Shown here: in pieces, positions 23,501 to 33,657 of the stretch
Position numbering within the stretch: the stretch's first letter is position 1
Layout: each line of letters begins with the position of its first letter
Source of the DNA: Ganoderma boninense
Taxonomy: Eukaryota; Basidiomycota; Agaricomycetes; Polyporales; Polyporaceae
DNA length: 64,000 nucleotides
Reading direction: 5' to 3'
Assembly: GCA_002900995.3 (NCBI GenBank)
Contig: CM035305.1
Coordinates: forward strand, 434,001 to 498,000
Position numbers and translations under genes: made by a program
The notes under the pieces: generated by a model
What the model was told of the DNA's origin: nothing
Databases searched by the model: none
Seen by the model: only the letters and a program-made list of their open reading frames with translations

Positions 23501-25620
23501 ACTGGTGGGTCAGAAAGCTGGACCAGGCAGTCGGTTGTCGGGTGGAGTCGCGTGCCACTTACCTTGAGTCAGTTCATCCCTCCGAGAAGCTACCCGCCCT
23601 CCAGTCCTCAGATTCCAAGGCCGTCTGCGGCGACAGCGGCACACGGCATGGCCTGCAGGGTGTGTAGGGAGTCCTACAAAGCTGTCCGTCTGGCCGCCGC
23701 ATGCGCACAACAGCGGGGAGAGCGCATGTGCGCTGCGCGCCCTCCCCACGATGAATTCCGTCCAGACGCAGATTTCCAAAAGTGTTCTGGACGTGGCCGG
23801 AACGCTTCGGACACCTCGTACCTGACGTCGTGAGCGTGTAGAAATAGTCTGCGCCGCCCTTGGATGCGGACCACGGGCGGGACGGCGTGCACAAGTTGCG
23901 AAATAACAGAAACACAACGAAAATGCGAATTTTGCAACCTCCGCAGAACGCCGCAAAAACGGCCCCGGGCGGCACGATTTGTGCAAACGAGTGCAGTAAA
24001 CTTGATTTGCGGGAGAATGGACACGTACAAGGTGAGTTATCGTCGTTTTGCTTCGTTCCTACTGACAAAAACCGACCCCGACGGCTCGTATCTGCTCGGA
24101 ATGGCGTCAGCACGCACGGACGAGCCTCGACGGATGCGACGACTCACGCAAAACCGTTTGCCATGACCATACTGCTGTTCGAAAAATCGCCTCGCCCGAC
24201 GTGCCATGGGTCGGGGCTTTGGGGTGCAAATTGAAAACGGCCCAAGCCGCCGTGAGAGCGGCCGCGAATGGTGCGGATGCTGCAAAAGGGTCCCATGGGA
24301 CTGTCCTGCACGCGGGGAGGGGCGGGAGTTCCGAAATACGGCAGATGTTCTTGGCGCGGCGCCGCCGTAGTCTCGACTTTGATCCCGCCTGCGTAATTGC
24401 CCGGCCGTGTGCGTGCAATCCTATTCTAACGCAAGGCGGTGAGCATGCGAATGTATCGGTGAGTCTCATGTCCACTCCTACCTGCGAACATGGGCCTCTC
24501 TGCACCGACGTCTCTGAGGGGACATGTCGAGCTGCACCCGTCTACCTGCAGTGCGGGAATGCCGCCGCTACTGCAGGCACAACGGCTTCCGGCCGCGACG
24601 GCGAGTTCAGTCGGCAACAGAAATTGCGTCTTGAAGCTCAAGGACGGGTTCGCAGGCGGGGATGGACGGCGACATCTGGGAGATGGAGGGGTTCGCTTGA
24701 GAGAAGTGACGCCGATCGAGACAAGCGGCGTGCTTGGGCACCAGTCGGAAAGCGGATATGCACGCTGATGGTAGCCACGGGCGGTGACTGCGAGCGGTCG
24801 GAAGCCAGACAAGAGGAGGATGAGCGCGAGGGGATGAGGTGGTCTGTGCGCAGTATGGGAGGTGTATAAAGGCCGGTGCGAGAGGAGCGAGGACGGCATC
24901 AACGCCCGGTCACCTCTCGTGTTTGTCCACTTACCTGTGCTTCTATACGCACGTACGATTGACGCTACTCGACGTGCTCCAGTGCAAACTTGCGGGAGGA
25001 CGACGACGAACCGGACCTAACACATCTTCATGGTGAGTGCTAACCCCTTGCCCGTGGTCGACGAATCGCATTAGCACTGACCTCTCTTTGCTGTATACAT
25101 TTATTCTAGTATTCCCCATGCACGCCCTAAGCGTCGCCGGTACCGGTGACCCCTTTGGGGGCAACATAGTGTGCGAGCAGTGCCGAAGCCTTCCTGTGCG
25201 AGTGGAGTGTCGATGCGGAAGGCAGGGCTGGGAGGCGTAGATAGCATGGCGTTAGCAGCAGTAGTTGTTCGCAGTTGATGCCCAGATTTCTGAGCGCATT
25301 TATCGACGAAAGACGCGGTCGATGGAGGCGAACGAGGGCAGAGAACAGGCGGAGAGCAGAGAACATGAGGGTGCACAACAGGGGCGCGATCGGAACGAGA
25401 GGTGTTCGAATTGCCGGAAAGGGAAGGAGGCGTGTCGCAAAATGCAGCTGGAGGCGGGTGTGAGGACACTCGACCGTCCATGTCGTCTCGAGCGAAGAGC
25501 CGTCGACCGCACACTACCACAGGGTGCACAGCCACACCACGGGCCGCTGGAGGGCCGGGGACGCGAAGAGGAGCATCCTGCGCCGATGCTTGGAAGCGCC
25601 CACGCATGTTTCTTTCAGTG
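23501..25620. other. Intergenic between decayed gene and duplication copy B
   Basis: No supported gene. A promoter-like arrangement is visible: TATAAA at about 24864-24869, then ATGGTGAGT at about 25031, as if an ATG were followed at once by an intron ending near 25110. The frame after that acceptor stops quickly, so it may be a gene relic. Confidence 0.4.
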
Positions 25621-25870
25621 TTCTAGATCTCAGTGGACATTCACTCGCGGGCTGGCTACGTGCGTTTGCGCACACAACGGTGACATTATCGCAGACATAT
25701 CCCAGCCAGAAGCGCCTTTGACATCCGATAGGACCCACAGATCGTCAGTCCCAAGTATGGCCAGCAGGCAACTGCAGTACATAAGATGCTCTGATCGCTC
25801 GACTGGGAACGTCTCGCGTTGATGCGTCCGACTGACTCGACCCCCACATCCCAATCCAGCAGCCTCTCAC

Positions 25871-28519
25871 ATGCATTCATCCTCGGGTCCGCCATCGCGC
25901 AGACCTACATCTGCCTTCGAGTGCAACCCTACACGCAAAGCGTCTTCTTTTGCTCGCATGCAACGCGCGAGGACTCTCTCGGATGTCTCGGGAACGAGCA
26001 AGCACGATCAGCAGCGCCTCAATCTCGACCGCGAGATGGAGTGGCGGGAGCAACCGCTCGACGCCTGGTTCGAGAGCTGCCTCCCTAGCGCGGATCCAAC
26101 GAGCATGACCTTCGAGCCATTCAAGGTTGCGCTGGGGAAGCAGGAGCAGGGAATGTATGCTGGCTTGGTGAGTCCTTGTCCTCGTGACATCGTAGTGCCG
26201 AGCGCACACTTATGGTCCATACAGCACAACGGTCTGAACAGCTGCCTGAGGGCCGTGGGTTGGGACGGATACGAAGCCCTGAACACGGACCGCCTCCCAG
26301 ACTCCTCAGTGTCCGGCTCGTCGGGCGACGCGCTTCGTCCTGACATGGGCATCTACCCTACCGCCCGATCGCCGAGCGCGCGTCCGGACGACGGTTTGCT
26401 CGACGCGCGAGTCGCCTGGGCCTGGCTAGAGCTCCTCATCGAAGTCAAGTGGGACCCGAAGGCGGCCCCCTTCTCCTCGCGGTACACTCCCCGTAGCCCG
26501 TTCCTCCCCGCTGGCAGAGAGCGCTGTCTCAGCCGTGGCCAGCTCGCAGAGTATGCCGTGGAGCAGTTCAATCGTCAGCACCGCCAGTTCCTCTTCATGA
26601 TCCACATCATGTGTGACCGCGCCCGGTTCCTCCGGTTTGACAGGTCGGGCGCCATCGTCTCTGAAGAGTTCGACTACGTGACGCACCCCGAGATCATTGG
26701 GATGTTCCTCTTCCGCCTTTCGCGCATAGGCCACGCTGGGCGGGGACACGACCCGACGGCGACGCTAGCGTCCGAGAGCGAGGCTGCGACGTTCTGGGAG
26801 TTGCATACCCGTTTCCACGCGGACTCCGCTACAGCTCGCGGCCTGAGGAGCGCCGTTGCGGACGGATGGCCGATCGTCAAGATCACGGTGGACGCGCCGT
26901 TCTCCTCGGACAGTGCTCCCATTCGTCGCGGCACGCTCCCTACTCAGCGACAGTTCCTCGTCGGGAAGCCCTCGTCGCTCAGTCCCTCTTTGATGGGGAG
27001 TGGCGCGAAGGGCTTCGTCGCATACGACCTGACGACGGACATGGTCGTGTTCATGAAGGACTCGTGGCGGCTGGACTCGCGCGACGTGCAGTCTGAGTAC
27101 GAGACGTATCTGCAGCTGAGGGAGAAGACGACCGGGGAGCTATACATCCCCACCTTGCTCGGGGGTGGCGACGTGTCCCTTGATGGCCGTCTTCAGCGTT
27201 CTTTGTCGTCTGAGGACGCTCCTTGTCTCGTCCATTGCCGCTTGGTCTTCAAGGAGATCTGCAGACCGCTTGAAGACTTCACAAACTCGTTCGAGCTCGT
27301 CAAAGCTGTGACTTGGGCGCTCGTAGGTGAGTTCACTACGCCGGAGTCTGACTGTCCATTCATTGTCTGACCACTATGTTGTCACTGTCAGCGCACTCAA
27401 AAGCCTGGAAACAGTGCGGCATTCTTCACCGAGATATCAGCGTCAGGAGCATCGTTATATACGACCCTGACGACCTAGGCACTCCTACTTCCATCGGAAC
27501 CCTACCCCGTGGAACCCACGAAACCCTTGCTGATTGGGACGTAGGATGTTGGCCTAGGGAGGGGATTGGTCTACATGGCTCTCGGGCTAGTCGACCGGTG
27601 AGTGCAGCACATCATAGCTACATTCCTGGAGAAGGCTGACGTAGAGAGATTGCAGGATTCCTGGCCATTCATGTCCGCCCGCCTGCAGGAGCATCCCGAT
27701 CGGCAGCACGACCTCGCGGACGACCTCGAGTCGTTCATGCACGTCCTCAACTATTGCGCCCTCAAGCACCTCCCCGATGCTGCGTCTACCGAGGCCGAGT
27801 CGGCATACCTGACCCAGTGCCTGTACAACGCAATAGTTCCCACCGACTCTCCGCACCCCAAGGGCAGCCCGCTGAAGCTCGAGAAGGTGCAGACTGGCAC
27901 GCCGTTCGTCAACGGTCTACCGGCCCAGCACCCTCTCACGGGCCTGCTCACGGAGCTGTCGCAGCTCTGCAAGCAGCACTACGAGCACATCGTCCTCCCT
28001 GAGTCTCCCCCACGCAGCCCTTCCCCAGACAGTATTTTCGCCCGAGGCTCGTGCGGTGGTGCCGAGGGGCCACTCCCCGACTTCGATAGCAACTCGGACC
28101 TCCTCGACGGCTCAGACGACTCTCCGGGTGAGCTCGACGGACGGTCGGCACCCGCACCCGCCCCGCCATCCCTGAGCATCTCCCTTTCACCGTTCCGGAG
28201 CCACTACCGCGTGGTCGGGGCGTGCATGAAGGCGATCCGGAAGGTCTGGCCGGCGATCGACAGGCGGGATCGGCCCACTCCAACGCGCACGCGCACCCGT
28301 CCGGTGGCGCGAGCAGGGTCTCGGGTAGGCGCGAAGCGTACTTGGAGCCAGTCGGACTTGAGCGCGCTGGGCGGGGTCGGGGAGGACTTGAAGCGGAAGA
28401 GGGTGAGGAGAGGCTCGGAGTCGAACGCGGCGTTGAGCTTGGAGAGGGGGACGCGGAGTCGGCATGCTGGAGGGATTCGCAGACGGAGGTCGAGCAAGGA
28501 GCGAGTAGATGTTGTTTAA
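25871..28519 (+). CDS. FunK1-type fungal protein kinase, copy B
   Basis: Model: 25871-26167, 26225-27326, 27392-27597, 27656-28519; introns in the same places as copy A with agreeing phases. The domain order is the same: AWAWLELLIEVKW block, RLVFKEICRPLEDF hinge, catalytic loop ILHRDISVRSIVIY, and DDLESFMHVLNYC. The DFG-equivalent reads TLADWDVG and keeps Asp, unlike copy A. A loop before it is longer here (GTLPRGTHETL against GTHDTL). The tail is Ser/Pro-rich and ends in basic residues, ending KERVDVV where copy A stops earlier. The first intron (57 bp) is in frame and could be retained without a stop. This copy is the better candidate for an active kinase. Substrate and pathway are unknown; FunK1 kinases are expanded in multicellular fungi. 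Confidence 0.87.
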
Positions 28520-29316
28520 ACGCCGGTGTGAATCGTTGAAATAGTATGCAGGAACTCAGCGAGCGCACAAGACAGTGGCGGGCTAGAGTCCTAGGGGAGC
28601 GGGTTAGGAAAACGGAGTATTGCAGAATGGGACCGAGTCCTCGCAGCTGTGCTTGTTTGTTGCGGCGCAGCGGTGCGGTGTGGCTACACGGGCTCAAGCA
28701 TCTCCCCGACCGATCGACTGTCTCCGTATGCCCTTTGAATGATATGCCCTTTGTGTGCCCTTTGTATGCCCTTTGGACACTCGACAGGTGAGGGAGTTGC
28801 GCGCTTTGGAAAGGAGAGCGACAGGGAATTCACACTTTGTGTCGACATGCACTCCTCCTCTGCCCGCAAAAATAACATCTGCATTCACAGTCAAACCACT
28901 GGCTACAGACTCTACTCGTCCGCTGACCACTGCAGCTGCAAACTCACGTCGGCCGGCCACGACAAGTCGCCGACGGCTGAGCGCCTATTCACCGCTTGTC
29001 TCTCTCCTTCCACCACCCCCACCGCCGCTGCGTCTCCATCTCCGTGTTCGCCTGTGCTTGCATCTTGTGGCTCTGGACTCTCTTGGTCTTGTAGTTGTCA
29101 CTCACTGGGGCCACTCACCTGAGCTTGGTACTACGCTGACTCGCTGGGCTCAGACTCGGAACCTTGGTAAGCGACACCGTGACTCCTCGCTGTCTCCGTC
29201 CTGCAGGAGGTGCTCGTTCATCGGGACGAACTCGGGCTCTCTGGAAAGATGTAGACTGTGGTCAGTGCTCTTGAACTGGCTGCCTGGGTACTCACCTACT
29301 TGCGCTACCTTGCCAG
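28520..29316. other. Region downstream of FunK1-B, possible 5' part of the next gene
   Basis: Near-identical copy of 19815-20620, including the four TGCCCTTTG repeats at about 28728-28777. No start codon for the following gene can be fixed. Confidence 0.4.
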
Positions 29317-30177
29317 CACAACTCGGGATTGTACTCGTCGGCAGGCTTGCAGTCGTGCATGGTCGACGGCTCCCAGCCTGTAGACGAGGTCCCGGGCGGA
29401 AGGTCCTACGTCGCTACTCTAGATGGACAGACTGCGGGCATGTTGTATTGTGGAAACAAGGTCAGTAGACAGAGAGAATGGAGGTGAGTGGATCTCGAAA
29501 CCCTGTGTGCGATGGGGCAGTGTTTCTCACCCTGTCCCCAGCCGGGCGGGCATCCGCGTCGTGGTCGGTCCCAGCTGGGATGGCAACGATGCGTCCGGCG
29601 CAGCAGAGGGTCTGTGGTGCAGTCCCGGCCGTGTCACTGGACGCGACTATCTTCAGGTAGGAGGCTGGGCACTGCGACGAACTCACCCGTTCAGAGTCTT
29701 GCAGATTATGTGGTTGTGCGTGGTCTCACCCGGACGCTCGAGCGTGGAGGGTGTACGATGGCGAGAGCTATCCCGTGCTTCGAGTGGATCCTGAGCGTAG
29801 TACGCAGTCGCTGTCGCGGGTGCGAGAAGAGTGTTCGAGGATGGCGGATGAGAGGGCAAGGTCTGGAAGCAAGAGGAAGGTGGAGCCAGGCATGGTGACG
29901 GGGGAGAGTGGGTACCATTCATGTACACTCTGCAGGAAACGTGAGTCGAAGCGCAGACGATGCAGCTGCGGGTATCCAAGGTACGTAACGAATGCGCTGG
30001 GGCCGTGAATAATATAGGACTGGAATTACGACCCAGAAGCGCAGGCAGTACCCCGGACCATCCAAGCGACCACGAGCGCGCCGTAGCCTCGCATGTCTCA
30101 GTTTCAAATCGCTGCACGAAATCATTACGCACACGGATGGTCCCGTCAGCAACTGTATTGCCGTCCGATTATACTAA
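29317..30177 (+). CDS. Uncharacterised protein, duplication copy B (partial exon model)
   Basis: Coding-like blocks match copy A: HNSGLYSSAGLQSCMVDG, AGIRVVVGPSWDGNDASG, RVYDGESYPVLRVDPERS. Here the G run at about 29899-29903 has five Gs and the frame stays open into YHSCTLCRKRESKRRRCSCG, a C-x2-C...C-x-C arrangement that could bind zinc. An intron 29981-30018 (GTACGT...ATATAG) then leads to a basic tail (KRRQYPGPSKRPRARR) and a stop at 30175-30177. Start codon and some internal junctions are unresolved, so only the 3' part is supported. The basic, Cys-paired tail suggests nucleic-acid binding, which is inference. Confidence 0.4.
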
Positions 30178-30221
30178 CATACAGAACATCAAGTGCTTTA
30201 AGTAGGCACCGCAGGCGCGGC

Positions 30222-30423
30222 TGTTACGTCCTTAACCTAGTGGACTTACAGTTCAATAGGTTAGGCCGTTTAGACCAAAGACTAGTGGCTGACTAGAGTT
30301 TGGATACTAGACTTGTTAGGTCTAGAGGACGTAGGGGTATGAAGGTACTGCTCGCAGAGCAGTAGCTGGATAGACAAGAGACTGAAAACTGGGGGGTCAC
30401 TGCTGAGGTGTCGCCCCTTATTA
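30222..30423 (+). mobile_element. Possible LTR-type element start, cut by a MITE and an assembly gap
   Basis: Sequence begins TGTTACGTCC exactly where duplication copy B ends and differs from all neighbours. TGTTACG is a frequent start of fungal gypsy LTRs. The other end is not visible because of the MITE and the N gap, so the assignment is weak. Confidence 0.35.
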
Positions 30424-30856
30424 AGGCTGAACATGGGTCCAGGTCAACTTGTGGGTTACCCAACCTGGACCCTCCAAATTACCTGCAGGTCCAGGTCTTG
30501 TGGGTCCAGGTTACCCACATTGTGGGTCAGTTGAGGGTCCAGGTATAGGCTTTGACATCAAATTACCCACAGGTATCTGAAAGACCCACAACCTGTACAA
30601 ATTTATGAAGTCAATACTATATGCAGAGCTGTGAGTAGCTATATAATGCTCCTACTGATCATATAAGAGCTCTTAACAGACCCATCAATAAGTATTTAAT
30701 ATATATTTAAGGCTCCAGGTCTCTTGTGGGTATTACCCACAGAGGGTCCAGGTCTTTTGTGGGTATTACCCGCGTGGGTCCAGGTCGAGGCTTTGAATGC
30801 TCAATTACCCGCAGGTTTGGGTCCAGGTAACCTGTGGGTCGACCCACGTTCAGCCT
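30424..30856. mobile_element. MITE-like element, 433 bp, TA target-site duplication
   Basis: The left end reads AGGCTGAACATGGGTC and the right end is its near-perfect reverse complement (one mismatch in the first 16 bases). TA flanks both ends (30422-30423 and 30857-30858), as for Tc1/mariner-type elements. The interior is AT-richer than its surroundings, has no open frame, and carries many copies of GGGTCCAGGT and TGGGTNATTACCC-like words, some in inverted orientation, so it could fold into a hairpin. Non-autonomous; no transposase here. Confidence 0.7.
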
Positions 30857-30884
30857 TACCCCTTATATACACGTAGGATCTTAA

Positions 30885-30984
30885 NNNNNNNNNNNNNNNN
30901 NNNNNNNNNNNNNNNNNNNNNNNNNNNNNNNNNNNNNNNNNNNNNNNNNNNNNNNNNNNNNNNNNNNNNNNNNNNNNNNNNNNN
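30885..30984. other. Assembly gap (100 N)
   Basis: Exactly 100 N, a conventional placeholder for a gap of unknown size. It cuts the 3' end of the first F-box-like gene and the right part of the repeat region. Confidence 0.99.
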
Positions 30985-32718
30985 CTATGATCCTTTCCGC
31001 TGCCTCCCTGCTGAGCTCGACGCACGAACCTGACCCCACCTCCGAGTCCCAGAGATCGAGGATCTCGTCATTGAGATGTAAGACGCGCCATGCCTTCGAC
31101 GTGAGCCAACGTTCGGTGAATATCTTGGATTCAGACGATATCTTCTTGGACGGAATCGCATGTGCACGACCGCAGGTGGTCAAGAAGAGGTACTGGAGGG
31201 TAGGCACATCGTCTACGAAGCGGGTCTTAGTAACCTCAAAGTCCATTTTGTGACCCAAACCAATGTGGTCCACGGAGTCTGTCTCGAGTACGGCAGTCCG
31301 CACAGGCCGGTAGATGGCGAAATTGGTGACGACACGGAGGTGCGTGAGCCGGAAGTGTCTGATCGCGCTGAGGAGTCTGTTCTAATGGCATCGCGGAATG
31401 TGAGCTGGGGGCAAGCTAGTATATAAAGCTGCCGTTTACTCACGACAAACCGATTGGAGTGGGTGTTATCGCAGTTGCGGCGGCTGGATCTCCGAGTATG
31501 GTGGATCTCGATGTCCGCGAAGACCACCAGGTGTGTGAGCTTGTCCACCGCCTCGAGAGGGAACATCCTGTCCAACGCGCGGAAGTCGTTGTAGAGCGAG
31601 ATGTGGACGTACAGTTGTGGGGGACAGTGGTGCCGCAAGGTTTCGAAGAGACGTGTCCCAGCATCCGCAAAATCTACTGCGATGTCCATGCGACGGATGG
31701 GGCAGCGGAGAGCGAGCAGGTAAGCAATGTCGGCGTTGCATACGAGACGGTCGAGCCGTGGCCAAGAATGTCGCTTCTGCGCCTCCTCACACCGGACTCG
31801 AAATGTCGGAAGATCCTGTTCCCCGATGTACCCGTCCAGAGAGCCCAGTTCTAGCGTGTTATCCAGCTTTGGAAATAGTCGCACGAGGACGCCAAGCAGG
31901 TCGCAGTCGGGTGAGAAGGAAAGTGTGCAGAACTTGAGCGACCGAATTGCGGTGAACTGCATTGTCACGGAGGAGGCGGAGACATCGATGGGGAAGTCGC
32001 TCAGGTCAAGGAACTCGAGGCTTGGTGCGAGGTGGCCCAGGCAGTTGTGGAGAAAGCTCGCGGAAATGGGGCCTCCAGTAGGCCTGCTCCCCGCGATCTG
32101 AAGCGATCGGAGAGGGGATTGGAAGGCGACGAGACCGGCGAGTAGCGGAACCCGGGGCGAGTACGAGTCGGTCAATATGCGGAGCTCGCGCACGGTGGTC
32201 AGCGTGACCACGGCGTCGACCACGGCGTCGTACACGGCATCGCTGGCTAACACGTTGACATACTGGATGTGTGTTGCTGCCTTCACGATGGCTACGAGAC
32301 GATCGCTGATCGTTTGAAACGCGGATTCGCTAAGGTATTGGGGACCATAGTATGAGCCAAGAATTTTCAGCCCATATATGCACGGCGCGCGAGACCGTTC
32401 ATTTGAAAAGATGAAGGCGTGGAAGCTTTCGACTACTTTGCCATTCTTCAGATCGATTGGCGCCATCCTGAGACGTCGCCGCAGTGCGTCCTCGGTTAAG
32501 GTAGAGCAGGTGAGTGCGAAAGAGAGGACATCGGGAATATCGGTGAGGTGGTCACAGACTAGACGTAGAATGTCGAGATTCAACAAGGGTCCTTCTTGAG
32601 GATCTGAGGATTGCTCAGGAGTGCATCCCTAGGCTCGTGAACGGTGATCAGCCTGAGCTCGTAGACGACGCTGATACAAACCTCGAGCTTGGTTGATCCA
32701 GGGACTTACCGTGGCCAT
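30985..32718 (-). CDS. F-box-like protein, paralogue 1 (3' end lost in the gap)
   Basis: Model: exon 1 32718-32710 (only ATGGCCACG), exon 2 32628-31444, exon 3 31381 to the gap. Phases agree, and the tiny first exon supplies the only in-frame ATG, since exon 2 has none before the conserved start. The N-terminal motif LDILRLVCDHLTDIPDVLSF with TLTEDALRRRL is the F-box-like helix set of this family. Leucine-rich stretches follow (SPLRSLQIAGS, LAPSLEFLDLSDF), then CPIRRMDI and the C-terminal LTHLRVV, LQYLFLTTCGRAH and WLTSKAWRVL blocks shared by all paralogues. Such proteins are thought to recruit substrates to SCF ubiquitin ligases, but that is family knowledge, not shown here. A CAAATATTTG palindrome lies about 130 bp upstream. 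Confidence 0.8.
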
Positions 32719-33161
32719 ACACTGAGTTCGTGTCGCGATGTTCCCTTCGGGAGCGTGGGTTTGTCGTAGTGCAGCAGCCAGCGGATGATGGCAGTATGCA
32801 ACGTTGTAGACGGTGAACGTTGAACGACTGCTGCGACGCGTGTACAAATATTTGTCTTGCGAAAGCGCCTGAGCTCATGGGCGCCTTTGCAATTCTTCCC
32901 CGATGGGACTTGGGCTTCAGAAACTGCTGACCCAGACTAAGTACGGTATTCAACAGCACATCAACAGTTATCAGCGACCCCGAAAAAATCCCGTTTATTA
33001 TAAATGGAAGATGGAAAGGAAAACATTGGATTCACGAGACGACGTTGGCACTGGGTTAACTTGGCGACGAAGGCTCAGACTCGAGTCGTCACGGCTCAAG
33101 TCGTGATCATGACTCGCGCGACATACGCACTACCAGCCGGCTGGAATCACGAACAACTCAC
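32719..33161. other. Intergenic; promoter of F-box paralogue 1
   Basis: Contains the palindrome at 32845-32854. No gene seen. Confidence 0.5.
32845..32854. promoter_or_regulatory. CAAATATTTG palindrome upstream of F-box paralogue 1
   Basis: Perfect 10-base palindrome 127 bp before the start at 32718. The same word precedes four other F-box-like loci. Confidence 0.55.
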
Positions 33162-33280
33162 AGATCGACTCCGAACGCGGTTTTGAAGAAGTCGTTGTGC
33201 CAAGGAGGCGTCCGTGCCGGGTCTGCCACGACCGGGACGATGCAGAGGAGCGTGAGGCGGAAGCGGTGGATCGAGCGGAC
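33162..33280 (-). pseudogene. Relic exon of an F-box-like paralogue
   Basis: A minus-strand exon-like block between AG at 33281 and GTGAGT after 33162 encodes RSIHRFRLTLLCIVPVVADP and a further stretch ending FGVDL. It aligns with the start of exon 3 in paralogue 3 (SVKHLRLTHVHIVFH through CAIDL). No other part of a gene is found next to it. Confidence 0.35.
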
Positions 33281-33657
33281 CTGTTTGTCATGGAACACCC
33301 ATGATGATATGAGCTTAGAACCATCTGTATGTATATGAAGTGGCGGCCGCGTAATACTTACATTACTCACGCCGAATTGGACCCAATGGACCCTGCTGAG
33401 CTTGCGATGCGCGCAGAATCGGCAGTTCACCCAAAGTGAGTGGATATGACGGCTGAGCCGAGCGCGGTGTGGTGGAGAAATGAAGATTACCGAGAAGCTG
33501 CGTTTGCATGCATGATCAAATGTCTTCAACTATGTTCCGCTATGGGTTCAACAGGTTCGTGTGCCCCAAATATCGTGCTCTCCCTTGAAGCCACACGATA
33601 CAAGTCGCCAAGAAGGGCATCGAACAGGCTCATATGGAACGGGCATTCGCAGAACAG
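33281..33657. other. Spacer between relic exon and F-box pseudogene 2
   Basis: No supported feature. Confidence 0.4.

Larger units (their letters stand above)
25621..30221 (+). repeat. Segmental duplication, copy B (about 4.6 kb)
   Basis: Direct repeat of 16958-21524, start to start 8663 bp apart. The right edge stops exactly before a TGTTACG that looks like an LTR start. Confidence 0.95.

Noticed and set aside
24839..25240. TATAAA plus ATG-intron start resembling a small secreted-protein gene
   Set aside because: After the best acceptor near 25110 the frame from that ATG stops within a few codons, so no product can be supported.
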